A stretch of 64,000 nt of DNA from Pseudobutyrivibrio ruminis (GCA_015057315.1 SVER01000002.1:97392-161391), one strand, 5' to 3'; numbered from the stretch's first letter, positions 15,966-25,993 are shown. Translations and numbers: made by a program. Notes: generated from the sequence alone by a model not told the origin.

Positions 15966-18887
15966 ATGTTATCAATCAACATTGCGGACGTCATTGCCGT
16001 CCTACAAACAATGATTCCACAGCTTATTATCATAGGCGTGGCACTCGTTGCAGCAATCATCGTTACTATTTGTGCGATGAAGGCAAAGAAGCCTCTTAAG
16101 GGCTTCATCAGAAAGGAAGCTTGGATTGCTTTCTTATTAGTAGTGGTTGTAGTTGCAAACACTATTGTACTTGGCCCTATGTTTTCCATGATTAACATGG
16201 CAATGGGCGGTGGCAGTATTTCAGACGAAGCCATCGACGAGGCTAAGGCACTTTGTACACAGATTGCAGAGGAAGGTATTGTTCTTCTTAAGAATGATGA
16301 TAAGGCACTTCCACTTGCAGAAGGTTCAAAGATTAATGTATTTGGTTGGTCATCAACTAACCCTATTTATGGTGGTACAGGTTCAGGAGCTCTTTCAGAT
16401 GCTTATCCTACAGTAGACTTTTTAACAGGTCTTACTGATGCAGGTATCGAGTACAATCAGGATCTTGTAGATTTCTACAAGGGATGGAGAGATTCTAGAC
16501 CTACAGTAGGTATGATGGGACAGGATTGGACAATTCCTGAGCCAAAGGTTTCTGAGTATGGCAACCTTATTTCAGATGCTAAGAACTACTCAGATACAGC
16601 TATTTTCTTCATTGCACGTTCAGGTGGTGAAGGTGCCGATCTTCCTACATCATATGATGGTGAGGATACATTCTCAACAGAGGGAATGTTTGGTGCATCA
16701 GGTGTTCGTTACTCAGATCAGAAGGATGATTTAGATGCTTCTAAGTCTTACCTTGAGCTTTCTAACAGAGAGCAGGCACTTCTTGACGAAGTAACAGCTA
16801 ACTTTGATAAGGTTATCGTAGTTGTTAACTCAGCAAATGCTATGGAGCTTGGCTTTGTTAATAATTACTCACAGATTAAGTCAGTTCTTTACTGCCCAGG
16901 TACAGGCCAGACTGGATTTGATGGACTTGGCGAGATTATTGCAGGTCAGGTTAACCCATCAGGTAAGACAGCTGACACATTTGTAGCAGATCTATTTGCT
17001 ACACCAACAGCTAACAACTTTGGTGATTTTGATTACACTAACATGGAAGAGTTTGGTGTAGATAACATGTTCGCTGAAGGCGGCAAGGCTTATCCTACAT
17101 TTGTAAACTATGTAGAAGGTATTTACGTTGGATATAAGTTCTATGAGACAGCAGCAGCTGAAGCAGAGAACGGCTTTGAATTTGATTATGATTCAGCAGT
17201 AGTATATCCATTTGGTTATGGATTATCATACACAACATTTAAGCAGGAAATGGGTCCTGTAACAAATGATGGTAAGACAGTTTCATTTGATGTAACAGTT
17301 ACAAACACAGGTGATGTTGCTGGTAAGGATGTTGTAGAGGTTTACTACAACCCACCATATACAAACGGCGGCATTGAGAAGGCAGCTGCAAACTTAATTC
17401 AGTTTGCAAAGACTTCTACACTTGAGCCAGGTGCTTCTGAGACAGTTTCTATCTCATTCGCACTTGAGGATATGGCTTCTTATGATACATACGGCAAGGG
17501 CTGCTATGTACTTGAGGCTGGTGATTATGAGATTTCTATCAACTCAGATTCACATAACAAGATTGCTACAGATACAGTAAACGTTGCTTCAGATATCGTA
17601 TATGACGATTCTAACAAGCGTGAGAGCGATCAGGTAGCAGCTACAAATCAGTTCCAGTTTGCAGAGGGTGATGTAACATACCTTTCACGTGCAGATGGAT
17701 TTGCTAATTATGCTGAGGCTACAGCAGCTCCTGCATCTTTCGAGATGGCAGATGAGTACAAGTCAACATATGTAAACAACACAAACTACAAGGAAGAAGA
17801 CTATAACAACGATTCAGACGAGATGCCTACAACAGGCGCTAAGAACGGAATCGAGCTTAAGGAACTTCGTGGTCTTGACTATGATGATCCTATGTGGGAT
17901 GAACTCCTTGATGAGATGAGCGTATCTGATATGAACAATCTTATCGAGCTTGGTGGTTATGAGACATCAGCAGTTGATTCTATCGGCAAGGTTATGACAT
18001 ATGATTGTGATGGTCCTGCTTCAATCAACAATAACTTTACAGGCCAGGGTTCTATCGGATTCCCAGCAGCAGTTATGATTGCTTGCACATGGAACAAGGA
18101 TATGGCTCTTGCATTTGGTCAGTCAATCGGACGTATGGCTAACGACATGGACGTTTCTGGTTGGTATGCACCAGCTACAAACACACACCGTTCAGCATTT
18201 GCAGGACGTAACTTCGAGTACTATTCAGAGGATGGCGTACTTGCAGGTTGGATGTGTGCAAACGCTGTTAACGGTGCTAGAGAGTGGGGCGTATATTCAT
18301 ACGTTAAGCACTTCGCAACAAACGATCAGGAAACAAACCGTACAGGACTTCTTTGTACATGGCTTAACGAGCAGTCACTTCGTGAGATTTACCTTAAGTC
18401 TTTCGAGATTGCATTTAAGAACTCTAACCCAGGTGCAACAATGGTTGCATTCAACAACATCGGTGTAGAGCCAGCAGAGGCTTGCTCAACTCTTCTTAAC
18501 ACAGTACTTCGTGGTGAGTGGGGATTCAGAGGCTTTGCTGAGACAGATTACTTTGGTGGATACGGATATCAGGATGCTGATAGAATGATTAGAAATGGTT
18601 GCGACCTTATGCTTGCAACATACTCAACAGATCAGTCTAAGGTAACAGACCAGACATCTGCAACATCAATAATCGCTATGAGACAGGCATCTAAGAACAT
18701 TCTTTACACAGTAGTAAATAGCCGTGCTTATGACAATGATATCAAGGCTGGTATTCCTACATGGGAGAAGGTTCTCATCCTCATCGATGTAATCCTTGGA
18801 TTACTCATCGTATGCCTTGAGTACATTGCAGTTAAGAAATATCTTGCAAAGAAAAGAGAAATGGCACCAACTGTTGAGGCAGAATAG
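15966..18887 (+). CDS. Membrane-anchored GH3 glycosidase with reversed domain order
   Basis: A 973-residue protein in which the usual second GH3 domain comes first (residues about 80-420: EEGIVLLKNDDKALPL, GGTGSGA), then a fibronectin-III-like domain (about 430-530). The catalytic barrel is last (about 650-920: KVMTYDCDGPAS, AGRNFEYYSEDG, KHFATNDQE, nucleophile Asp861 in AETDYFG). Two hydrophobic helices at the N-terminus (about 14-38 and 56-78) and one at the C-terminus (about 930-950) indicate membrane anchoring at both ends. Reversed-order GH3 enzymes are known from rumen bacteria such as Butyrivibrio and Ruminococcus. Probably an extracytoplasmic beta-glucosidase. Confidence 0.88.
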   Translation: MLSINIADVIAVLQTMIPQLIIIGVALVAAIIVTICAMKAKKPLKGFIRKEAWIAFLLVVVVVANTIVLGPMFSMINMAMGGGSISDEAIDEAKALCTQIAEEGIVLLKNDDKALPLAEGSKINVFGWSSTNPIYGGTGSGALSDAYPTVDFLTGLTDAGIEYNQDLVDFYKGWRDSRPTVGMMGQDWTIPEPKVSEYGNLISDAKNYSDTAIFFIARSGGEGADLPTSYDGEDTFSTEGMFGASGVRYSDQKDDLDASKSYLELSNREQALLDEVTANFDKVIVVVNSANAMELGFVNNYSQIKSVLYCPGTGQTGFDGLGEIIAGQVNPSGKTADTFVADLFATPTANNFGDFDYTNMEEFGVDNMFAEGGKAYPTFVNYVEGIYVGYKFYETAAAEAENGFEFDYDSAVVYPFGYGLSYTTFKQEMGPVTNDGKTVSFDVTVTNTGDVAGKDVVEVYYNPPYTNGGIEKAAANLIQFAKTSTLEPGASETVSISFALEDMASYDTYGKGCYVLEAGDYEISINSDSHNKIATDTVNVASDIVYDDSNKRESDQVAATNQFQFAEGDVTYLSRADGFANYAEATAAPASFEMADEYKSTYVNNTNYKEEDYNNDSDEMPTTGAKNGIELKELRGLDYDDPMWDELLDEMSVSDMNNLIELGGYETSAVDSIGKVMTYDCDGPASINNNFTGQGSIGFPAAVMIACTWNKDMALAFGQSIGRMANDMDVSGWYAPATNTHRSAFAGRNFEYYSEDGVLAGWMCANAVNGAREWGVYSYVKHFATNDQETNRTGLLCTWLNEQSLREIYLKSFEIAFKNSNPGATMVAFNNIGVEPAEACSTLLNTVLRGEWGFRGFAETDYFGGYGYQDADRMIRNGCDLMLATYSTDQSKVTDQTSATSIIAMRQASKNILYTVVNSRAYDNDIKAGIPTWEKVLILIDVILGLLIVCLEYIAVKKYLAKKREMAPTVEAE

Positions 18888-18971
18888 ATTAAGAAATCTT
18901 TAGATGCAATTAACTTGATTTAGTTGATGATATTTACTAGATTTGTTAAAATCATAAAGGTTACTTAACAA

Positions 18972-18996
18972 GGGGACGGGCAACCGTCCCCGTTTT
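18972..18996 (+). terminator. Hairpin with short T run before the glycosyltransferase gene
   Basis: GGGGACGG (18972-18979) pairs with CCGTCCCC (18984-18991) around a GCAA loop, followed by GTTTTAT. It ends just before the AGGAG ribosome binding site of the next gene, so it could be a terminator or a readthrough attenuator. Confidence 0.7.
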
Positions 18997-19011
18997 ATAG
19001 GAGATATTATT

Positions 19012-20028
19012 ATGAAGTTATTAAGTTTTGCAGTACCTTGTTACAATTCTGCAGATTATATGGAGCATTGTGTAGAGACACTTCTTCATGGCGGTGAGGA
19101 TGTGGAAATCATCATCGTTGATGATGGAAGTACAAAGGATAACACAGCTGAAATAGCTGATAGATTAGCAGCAGAACATCCTACTATTATTAAGGCTGTT
19201 CACCAGGAAAACGGGGGCCATGGTCAAGCTGTTAATACAGGTCTTAAGAATGCTACAGGATTGTTCTTTAAGGTTTTAGATTCAGATGACTGGGTAGATG
19301 AGGAAGCTTATGACAAGGTTTTAAAGGTGCTTCGTAGCTCAGTAGAACATAGTAAGAATCTTGATATGCTTATTTCTAATTTTGTATATGATAAGGAAGG
19401 GGCACACCATAAAAAGGTAATGTCTTATTCAAATCTTCCTGTAAATAAGTATTTCACATGGGATGAGACAAAGCATTTTAAGAAGGGACAGTACATATTG
19501 ATGCACTCAGTTATCTATCGTACAAAGCTTCTTAGAGATTGTGGATTAGAGCTTCCAAAGCATACCTTCTATGTAGATAACCTTTATGTATTTTATCCAC
19601 TACCTTATGTTAAGAACATTTATTATTTGGATGTGGATTTCTATCGTTACTATATTGGAAGAGATGATCAGTCAGTTAATGAAAAGGTTATGATTAGCCG
19701 TATTGATCAGCAGATTAAGGTTAATAAGCTTATGTTTGAAGCTTATGATTATAAGAACATTAAGGATGAACATGTTAAGAAGTACATGTTCAATTACCTG
19801 GAGATGATTACTGTTATTTCCACAGTACTTCTTATGAAGAGTGGTACTAAGGAGCATCAACAGAAGCGTCGTGATTTGTGGAAGTATATTAAGGAGCATG
19901 ATTATTATCTTTACCGCAAGCTTAGATATGGTATCATGTGTGCCACTACTAATCTTCCAGGTCATGGCGGACGTGCTATTTCAATTACAGCATACAAGAT
20001 TGCACAGAAGGTAGTAGGGTTTAACTAA
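19012..20028 (+). CDS. Family 2 glycosyltransferase
   Basis: A 338-residue cytoplasmic GT-A enzyme. It begins LLSFAVPCYNSADYMEHCVETLL, then EIIIVDDGSTKDNT (nucleotide-binding aspartates), and KVLDSDDWVDEEAYDKV (the DxD-like metal site). No membrane helices are evident. It would transfer a sugar from a nucleotide donor to a surface glycan; the specific acceptor is unknown. It is preceded by the GH3/GtrA-like genes and followed by a strong terminator, so it closes that cluster. Confidence 0.9.
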   Translation: MKLLSFAVPCYNSADYMEHCVETLLHGGEDVEIIIVDDGSTKDNTAEIADRLAAEHPTIIKAVHQENGGHGQAVNTGLKNATGLFFKVLDSDDWVDEEAYDKVLKVLRSSVEHSKNLDMLISNFVYDKEGAHHKKVMSYSNLPVNKYFTWDETKHFKKGQYILMHSVIYRTKLLRDCGLELPKHTFYVDNLYVFYPLPYVKNIYYLDVDFYRYYIGRDDQSVNEKVMISRIDQQIKVNKLMFEAYDYKNIKDEHVKKYMFNYLEMITVISTVLLMKSGTKEHQQKRRDLWKYIKEHDYYLYRKLRYGIMCATTNLPGHGGRAISITAYKIAQKVVGFN

Positions 20029-20045
20029 TCATTAACTAATTATTA

Positions 20046-20082
20046 AACAGCACTTTTTAACGAAAAAAGTGCTGTTTTTTTT
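20046..20082 (+). terminator. Intrinsic terminator after the glycosyltransferase
   Basis: AACAGCACTTTTT pairs with AAAAAGTGCTGTT around a short loop, followed by a run of T residues. Confidence 0.9.
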
Positions 20083-20199
20083 AAAAGAGATTTAATTTTG
20101 TAATTCAAAAATGCTAAGAGGTAAAATGACTAAAAATTAAATGTGGATTTAGCAAGATTATAAATTAAAACAGGATATAATAATGAAGAAGAATAGCGT

Positions 20200-20239
20200 A
20201 CTTTCCCGTGTTCACAAAATATGGGAAAGTCTTTTTTTT
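20200..20239 (+). terminator. Free-standing terminator in the gap before pilus locus 1
   Basis: ACTTTCCC (20200-20207) pairs with GGGAAAGT (20223-20230), followed by CTTTTTTTT. A TATAAT at 20176-20181 lies just upstream without an obvious -35 box, so a very short transcript may end here. The flanking 438-base gap (20029-20466) has no credible gene. Confidence 0.7.
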
Positions 20240-20257
20240 ATGCTGATTAGTACATTT

Positions 20258-20280
20258 GCTCAAAATGCTGAGCTTTTTTT
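20258..20280 (+). terminator. Second small terminator-like hairpin
   Basis: GCTCA (20258-20262) pairs with TGAGC (20269-20273), followed by seven T residues. It immediately precedes the TTGCCA direct repeats and insulates the pilus promoter. Confidence 0.55.
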
Positions 20281-20287
20281 GACGTTT

Positions 20288-20313
20288 TTGCCAAATTTTG
20301 GCACTTCTTGCCA
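20288..20313. promoter_or_regulatory. TTGCCA direct repeats upstream of pilus locus 1
   Basis: TTGCCA occurs at 20288-20293 and 20308-20313, exactly 20 bp apart, with an inverted TTGGCA between. Equivalent pairs occur upstream of pilus locus 2 (32354-32380) and, on the other strand, of the serine-rich adhesin (43105-43130). Spacing of two helical turns is the usual pattern of LytTR-type sites. The promoter boxes themselves could not be assigned. Confidence 0.5.
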
Positions 20314-20358
20314 CCCCCCTTTATTTTATTGATTTTTTGGACTATATTAAACCGTGGA

Positions 20359-20423
20359 CACAGAATGTTCACAGAATGTTTACAATTTGGTGACATTTAA
20401 TACACATTTATTCCACATTTATT
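20359..20423. repeat. Two sets of 11-bp tandem direct repeats in the pilus leader
   Basis: CACAGAATGTT is repeated twice in tandem (20359-20380) and CACATTTATT(C/T) twice in tandem (20403-20424), followed by another CAC. Each has an 11-bp period, about one helical turn. They lie within 110 bases of the tip adhesin start and may be protein-binding sites. Confidence 0.6.
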
Positions 20424-20466
20424 TCACAAAACGATTGTGGCCTAGATTTTAAGGAGCATTTTTAAC

Positions 20467-23400
20467 ATGAAAAACAATCTCATCTTAAAAAGAATAATGT
20501 CCTTTGGTCTTGCCATGGCATTGTTTATATCAACACCAGCTAATGCGTGGGCAGATGATGTAAATCCGGTGCCAGTTGAGACGGTTATTGATGATAAGTT
20601 ACAGGCTAATGAGGCTGATACTGAAAGGGAGACAGTATCAGAACAGGATTTAGCCACTGCAGCAAAGGGAGAATCTGAGTCAACAGCTACATCTTCGGAT
20701 GTAGCTGAAAATGACTCGGAGGAAACACCTACTGGAAAAGTTGTGTTTACTGAAGAAGTAGAAACAGAAGACGATGACAAAACAGAAGAAACAGATGAGA
20801 TTGAAGATACAGAATTAGATGAAGAAGATACTGAATTAGAAGAAATAGAAGATGATGAAGAAGTAGAAATAGTAGATGATGCAAATCTTGTAAGAATAGT
20901 TGCTAAGAAGAATGTCTTAAATGGAGCAGTTAAGGTTTCAGTTAAAGAAATCACTCAGGAGTCTGATGAAGGTCAGTATAATCAGATGGCTAGTGTTCTT
21001 AATAGTGAAAATGCTGCTGATACTTCTGTAGTAGATTTTGTTGCTTATGATATTTCACTTATAAATGAGAATGGTGAAGTGGTTGAACCTACAGGAGAGG
21101 TTAAGGTCGAATTTAACAATCCTTCAGTAGATGGTCTTAATGATGATTCACTTTCAACTGAAGTTTATCATTACTTAGATTCATCTCTTAACAGAATGAA
21201 TGAAGTAGCATCAAGCACTGATTCAGTTGAAATGATTACTGATCATTTTTCTACATATATTATTGCTATTAAAGGATACAGAAGTGGAAACATTTTTGAT
21301 AGCAAGTATGTGACTGTCCGTTCTGAACAATTAGATTGGAAATATAGCAACTCATTCCCTGGGATGTATTCACATGAAGGAGATTATGCTAATTCATATT
21401 TCTATACAAACATTAACGGCACAAATTATAGATACTATTATCCATTAGAGTTAAGAGTATATGTAAATGGAAGTGCTGAGCCAGTTGAAACATTTAGCCA
21501 TGCATACTTTGCTAGCAATGATGTATCTATTAATAGAGATAATTTCAAAATTAACGCTGAGGATTATGTTGTTGAGTCAGTAAATTTTGGCGTAGGTCCT
21601 ACATACAATAAGAATGGTATGCAAAGACAGGATGGTTTTGGCACATATAACATAGGCTTTGTTAATTACATGCACACTGATGAAAAGAAGCCTCAAAATG
21701 ACTTTTATAAAAATGGTGTATATAACATAGTTTACCCGGTAAATCCACAGAGAAATATTAACTATATTGATATATATCTAAAAGATAGTAATTTAAATGT
21801 TTACTCAGTTCAAAAAGCAGCACTTATTGATTATAAGGATTGCTTTAAAGCTGCTGTAACTAATCAGAACAATCAGATTGTTGATGCTTTTAACTTCTCT
21901 AGAAATGGTGGAATAAATAACACAGCAGGCAACGTATTTGAAGGAAACAATTTCCATGAAAATGCTACAGTATATCAGGGATTAGCAAACCAGAAGTATT
22001 ACGATAAGTTTAATCTTGCTGATTCTATATATATGACTCAGGAATTATTCCCAAGTCCTGATATGTTAAACGAGAATTATGATGCTGCTGCATATAACGT
22101 AAGTGTTCAGTTTGTTAAGACAGATGATGGATACTATGTAATGGATAGTGGCAAGTATGGTTATGATTTAGTTCAGGATAACGGTGATCCTGCAATTGGT
22201 ACAGTTTCAAATCATGCAACATTGAAAGTTAAGAATGAACCAGAAAATGGTTTTTGGCCATTTGCATTATCTGGATATCATTTCGGAATGCAGATTCCAC
22301 TTGATTTCGCAATTTCACCAAACGGAAAAACAGTAGTGAACGGACAGGAGAGTGATACTGTTTTTGAGTTTTCTGGAGATGATGATGTATTCGTTTATAT
22401 CGATGAGAATTTAGCTCTTGATTTAGGTGGTATACATGGTAGGGTTGCAGGTTCCATCAATTTTGCAACTGGTATGGTTCACGTAGAAGGTGATGATTAT
22501 CTCGGTAATGGTAATCGTATGAATCTTAGAGACAAGGATTTCAATTTCTACGATAAGATTGGAATGTCACGTGAAGCATTTAGTAAGAGCGCACATACAA
22601 TGCACGTTGTTTACTTCGAAAGAGGTGCTAATGAATCAAATTGTATGATTAAGTACAATTTCGTTCCTCTTAACAATAAGAAGGTATTCAAGAAGAGCAT
22701 TACTATAGAAAAAGAATGGGATGATGCTAATAATGCAGAACTTCGTCCAGAACAGTTAAAATTTAATGTTTGCGGTTCTTATTCAGAGGAAGGCAATGTT
22801 AAATATGTAGATTTAGCTGGAAATAGTCATGATGATAAAGAATCAGCTATGACAGAGGTCGTTGTTTCAGCTGATGAAAATTGGCAAAAGACAATTAATG
22901 GTCTTCCAGTATTCTTTCAGAATGATGCAAGAAAAAAAATAACATGGTCTGTTGAGGAAGTGGTTCCAGAGGATTACGAACAGACAGGTTATGAAAAGTG
23001 GTATTCAGAGACTACAGATATTACTAAAGAAGATTTGATTCCTGAACCTGCTTCAGAAGGCGGAGAAAGATACAGTCATTTTGATATAGAAGTAAATGCT
23101 GTATCAGATGACAATTCAGTTGGAGCAAGAACAATTGAAAGCATCCGTGATTTGAATGGTAACGAAAACTGTGTATCAGTACTTGGTTATTATGATAATT
23201 ATACATGGAGACCTTATGAAAAATCTGTTCCTATGTATAAGCACAATAACTACGAATGGAGAGCGGATCATCAAGCAATTGGTAAAAACACAGTAATCAC
23301 ATTCTATGTTAAGTATTCAGGAAGAAATGATTACAAGTTAGTAATCATAGACAAGAATTCTTATTATCCAGAAGGTGCTAAATACTATAAGCATTCAACA

Positions 23401-24597
23401 GAGTTTAATGATCAGCATGAGCCATACAGAAATTTGGCTTTGTACTATACAAAACCTGATAATCCTTGGCGGGGATATGTTGATTTAAGTGGAAAGAACT
23501 TATTTACAACAGCCATGATTGAATGTCCTGTTACAGTATCATATGGATATGGAAATATAAATAATGATCACTATGGTTACCAAGACCCAGGAATTGATTT
23601 AGTTCTTTCACCAAAAACTATAGAGAGCGTTTCTATAGAAGCTACTGGTGATGAGCACTTCAAATTTAAAAATACAGTAAAATCAAAAGTTAATTTAACA
23701 TTTAAGAAAGTGGTTGAAGGCGAAAACGTAAATCCTGATAGTCTTTACAGCATCAAGGTGGAGAAAGTTTCAACTGATAATGGTAAAGAGAAGACTGAGA
23801 TTGTTGATTACAAGAACGGTAAGGTTTATATAGGTAATAACGAAATATTAAATGCAAAATTAACAAGTGAGCAAAAGGGCGTAATCCTTGGCATTGGATG
23901 CCAAAATGGTATTTATAATATCTGGGCTGATCAGACAGTTTCTATTACTGGTTTGCCAGTAGGTGTTTATAGAATATCAGAGGTTGGAGCTTATGGTGGA
24001 GTCGAATTTAATCAGTTTGATGTTTCCATCCAATATGATGATAAGACTATTAAAGACGTTAAAGCAGATATTGAATGTGGTAACGGAGATAAATATGTAG
24101 AAATACATAATAAACTAAAGCAGACCTATGGATGGAAGCTTAAGAAAGTTAGTGCCACATTAAATACAAAGACTTTGCCAGGTGCTAAGTTCACTTTAAC
24201 TGGTAAAAATCTTACATATTATGGTATCAGCGGTGAGGATGGATATGTAGGTTGGTATACATCCGATAGCTTTTCAGATGATTCTTTGGTTAATGAAATC
24301 GAAGATGGAAAATATATCCTTACGGAGATAGAAGCTCCAACTGGATATGCAATTAGTACTGAAAAGTGGACTGTTGAAATAAAGAAATACAAATCAGTTT
24401 CAGTTAAGAATGGTAAAAATACAATTGCCAAGACTGACAAAAACAACCCAATTATTGAAGTAACTTTCGAAAACGAAGTTGCTTACACTCTTCCTGAAAC
24501 AGGTGGAAGAGGTACCTATCTCTATACAATCGGCGGAATCTTGCTAATGCTAGTGGGGGCGCTGTTGTTATATAAAAATAAAATAAATAAAAAATAA
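20467..24597 (+). CDS. LPXTG-anchored pilus tip adhesin with fibro-slime and SpaA/Cna-B domains
   Basis: A 1376-residue surface protein. It has a Sec signal peptide (cleavage near residue 29, NAWA/DD) and a highly acidic linker (about 30-140). A fibro-slime-type domain at about 600-735 carries FSGDDDVFVYIDENLALDLGGIHG, and a Cna-B-like domain begins near 745 (ITIEKEWDD). Further pilin-type repeats lead to a SpaA-like domain at about 1240-1335 with an E-box (YILTEIEAPTGY), which usually supports intramolecular isopeptide bonds. The sorting signal is LPETG at 1342-1346, then a hydrophobic segment and a basic tail. As first and largest gene of a sortase-pilin operon it is most likely the tip adhesin. 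The ligand is unknown. Confidence 0.88.
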   Translation: MKNNLILKRIMSFGLAMALFISTPANAWADDVNPVPVETVIDDKLQANEADTERETVSEQDLATAAKGESESTATSSDVAENDSEETPTGKVVFTEEVETEDDDKTEETDEIEDTELDEEDTELEEIEDDEEVEIVDDANLVRIVAKKNVLNGAVKVSVKEITQESDEGQYNQMASVLNSENAADTSVVDFVAYDISLINENGEVVEPTGEVKVEFNNPSVDGLNDDSLSTEVYHYLDSSLNRMNEVASSTDSVEMITDHFSTYIIAIKGYRSGNIFDSKYVTVRSEQLDWKYSNSFPGMYSHEGDYANSYFYTNINGTNYRYYYPLELRVYVNGSAEPVETFSHAYFASNDVSINRDNFKINAEDYVVESVNFGVGPTYNKNGMQRQDGFGTYNIGFVNYMHTDEKKPQNDFYKNGVYNIVYPVNPQRNINYIDIYLKDSNLNVYSVQKAALIDYKDCFKAAVTNQNNQIVDAFNFSRNGGINNTAGNVFEGNNFHENATVYQGLANQKYYDKFNLADSIYMTQELFPSPDMLNENYDAAAYNVSVQFVKTDDGYYVMDSGKYGYDLVQDNGDPAIGTVSNHATLKVKNEPENGFWPFALSGYHFGMQIPLDFAISPNGKTVVNGQESDTVFEFSGDDDVFVYIDENLALDLGGIHGRVAGSINFATGMVHVEGDDYLGNGNRMNLRDKDFNFYDKIGMSREAFSKSAHTMHVVYFERGANESNCMIKYNFVPLNNKKVFKKSITIEKEWDDANNAELRPEQLKFNVCGSYSEEGNVKYVDLAGNSHDDKESAMTEVVVSADENWQKTINGLPVFFQNDARKKITWSVEEVVPEDYEQTGYEKWYSETTDITKEDLIPEPASEGGERYSHFDIEVNAVSDDNSVGARTIESIRDLNGNENCVSVLGYYDNYTWRPYEKSVPMYKHNNYEWRADHQAIGKNTVITFYVKYSGRNDYKLVIIDKNSYYPEGAKYYKHSTEFNDQHEPYRNLALYYTKPDNPWRGYVDLSGKNLFTTAMIECPVTVSYGYGNINNDHYGYQDPGIDLVLSPKTIESVSIEATGDEHFKFKNTVKSKVNLTFKKVVEGENVNPDSLYSIKVEKVSTDNGKEKTEIVDYKNGKVYIGNNEILNAKLTSEQKGVILGIGCQNGIYNIWADQTVSITGLPVGVYRISEVGAYGGVEFNQFDVSIQYDDKTIKDVKADIECGNGDKYVEIHNKLKQTYGWKLKKVSATLNTKTLPGAKFTLTGKNLTYYGISGEDGYVGWYTSDSFSDDSLVNEIEDGKYILTEIEAPTGYAISTEKWTVEIKKYKSVSVKNGKNTIAKTDKNNPIIEVTFENEVAYTLPETGGRGTYLYTIGGILLMLVGALLLYKNKINKK

Positions 24598-24616
24598 ATA
24601 CAAAAGGAGAAAAGAA

Positions 24617-25981
24617 ATGAACAGAATTAAGAAAGTCATTGCCTTTGCTTTAATGATGGTAATGATGATGGCAATGAGCGTAACAGCATTTGCCGCAGAC
24701 ACAACAACAATCACAGTTAAGAATCTTTCAGCTAATGAAGCTACTCAGGTTAGCATTTACAAAATTGCTGAAATCGGAAGTGGTAAATGGAATTTCTCAC
24801 CATGGGTGAAAGATGACATGTACAAGGTCAATGGTGAAAAGTACGATTTTGAATTTGCTAAGATGGCAGATGCAGTTGCTAATGAAACTCCAGATCAGAC
24901 TCTTACAACAACTGTAGGAACTACTTCACTTACATTCACAGATGTAAAGGCTGGTGCTTATCTTGTATTAGCTGCAGGTGAGAAGACAACATACAATGTT
25001 ATGGGTGTTGCAACATATAAGTATGATGATAATGGCAAGTTCGTAGCAAAGCCTGCAGAGGTTATTGCTAAGTCTACAGGTACTGTAGTAGTAAAGGATA
25101 CAGATGATACATTCGTTGCAGCTGGCGATACAGTAACATTCACAATTACAACAGAAGTCCCTTATATTGAAGAGGGTGCAACAGATAAGTCATTCACATT
25201 ATATGAGAATCCAACAAACTTAAAGAATCTTACAGTTACAAGCGTTAAGCTTGCAGATGCTGAGAAGAAGGCTGGTAATACATATAATCTTGTTGAAAGC
25301 ACAACAGCTAAGTATGAATTAAATCTTTCTGATTTAGTTGCTGATAACAATGCTAATGCTGGTAAGAAGGTAGTTGTTACTATCACAGCAGTTGTTGATG
25401 GTGTTAACGGATATGAGAATACAGCTTGGTCAAACAAGTCTGATTCAAATGTTGATTATAAGACAAACACAGTTAAAGGCTTTACAGGTTCAATCACACT
25501 TCAGAAAATTGATGCAACAACAAAGAAAGCACTTGCTGGTGCAAAGTTCAGCTTTGTAAAGAACGACGAGACACTTAAGTTTGTAGCAACAGAAAAAGCT
25601 GGTGTTTACACATTTGATAAGAATGGTTCTTTAACAGAACTTGAAGTAGCTGAAGATGGAACTCTTAAGGTTCAGGGTCTTTCTGAAGGAACTTATGAAA
25701 TCATCGAGACACAGGCTCCAGAAGGATACTCAATCCATGCAAACATTCCTTCAGTTCCAATTGAGCCAGAATATGCAAAGACAACTAGACTTTCAGTAGA
25801 CGAAGCTACAGCACATGTAAACGTTGGTGAAAACGCACCAGTTCCAGTAGATGATACAAGATTAACAACTCTTCCATTCACAGGTGGTATGGGTACAACA
25901 ATCTTTACAGTACTTGGTGTAGCTCTTATGGCTATTGCAGCTGCTCTTTACTTTGCAACAAAGAAAACAGCAAAGAACTAA
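24617..25981 (+). CDS. Major pilin (SpaA-type backbone subunit), locus 1
   Basis: A 454-residue LPXTG pilin with a signal peptide cleaved near residue 26 (TAFA/AD), an N-terminal pilin domain and middle isopeptide-type domains. A C-terminal SpaA-like domain holds the E-box YEIIETQAPEGY at 360-371 (Glu364), and the sorting signal LPFTG is at 419-423 with a membrane segment and KKTAKN tail. A candidate pilin lysine lies in the AKPAEVIAK segment but the classic VYPK motif is not exact. It follows the tip gene by 19 bases with AAAGGAG and is followed by a hairpin and a class C sortase, the standard backbone pilin position. Paralog: the gene at 36172. Confidence 0.9.
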   Translation: MNRIKKVIAFALMMVMMMAMSVTAFAADTTTITVKNLSANEATQVSIYKIAEIGSGKWNFSPWVKDDMYKVNGEKYDFEFAKMADAVANETPDQTLTTTVGTTSLTFTDVKAGAYLVLAAGEKTTYNVMGVATYKYDDNGKFVAKPAEVIAKSTGTVVVKDTDDTFVAAGDTVTFTITTEVPYIEEGATDKSFTLYENPTNLKNLTVTSVKLADAEKKAGNTYNLVESTTAKYELNLSDLVADNNANAGKKVVVTITAVVDGVNGYENTAWSNKSDSNVDYKTNTVKGFTGSITLQKIDATTKKALAGAKFSFVKNDETLKFVATEKAGVYTFDKNGSLTELEVAEDGTLKVQGLSEGTYEIIETQAPEGYSIHANIPSVPIEPEYAKTTRLSVDEATAHVNVGENAPVPVDDTRLTTLPFTGGMGTTIFTVLGVALMAIAAALYFATKKTAKN

Positions 25982-25993
25982 TAAATAATTATT

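Noticed and set aside
18972..18996. Riboswitch or attenuator before the glycosyltransferase
   Set aside because: Only a simple hairpin with a short T run is visible; without an alternative antiterminator pairing it was listed as a terminator.
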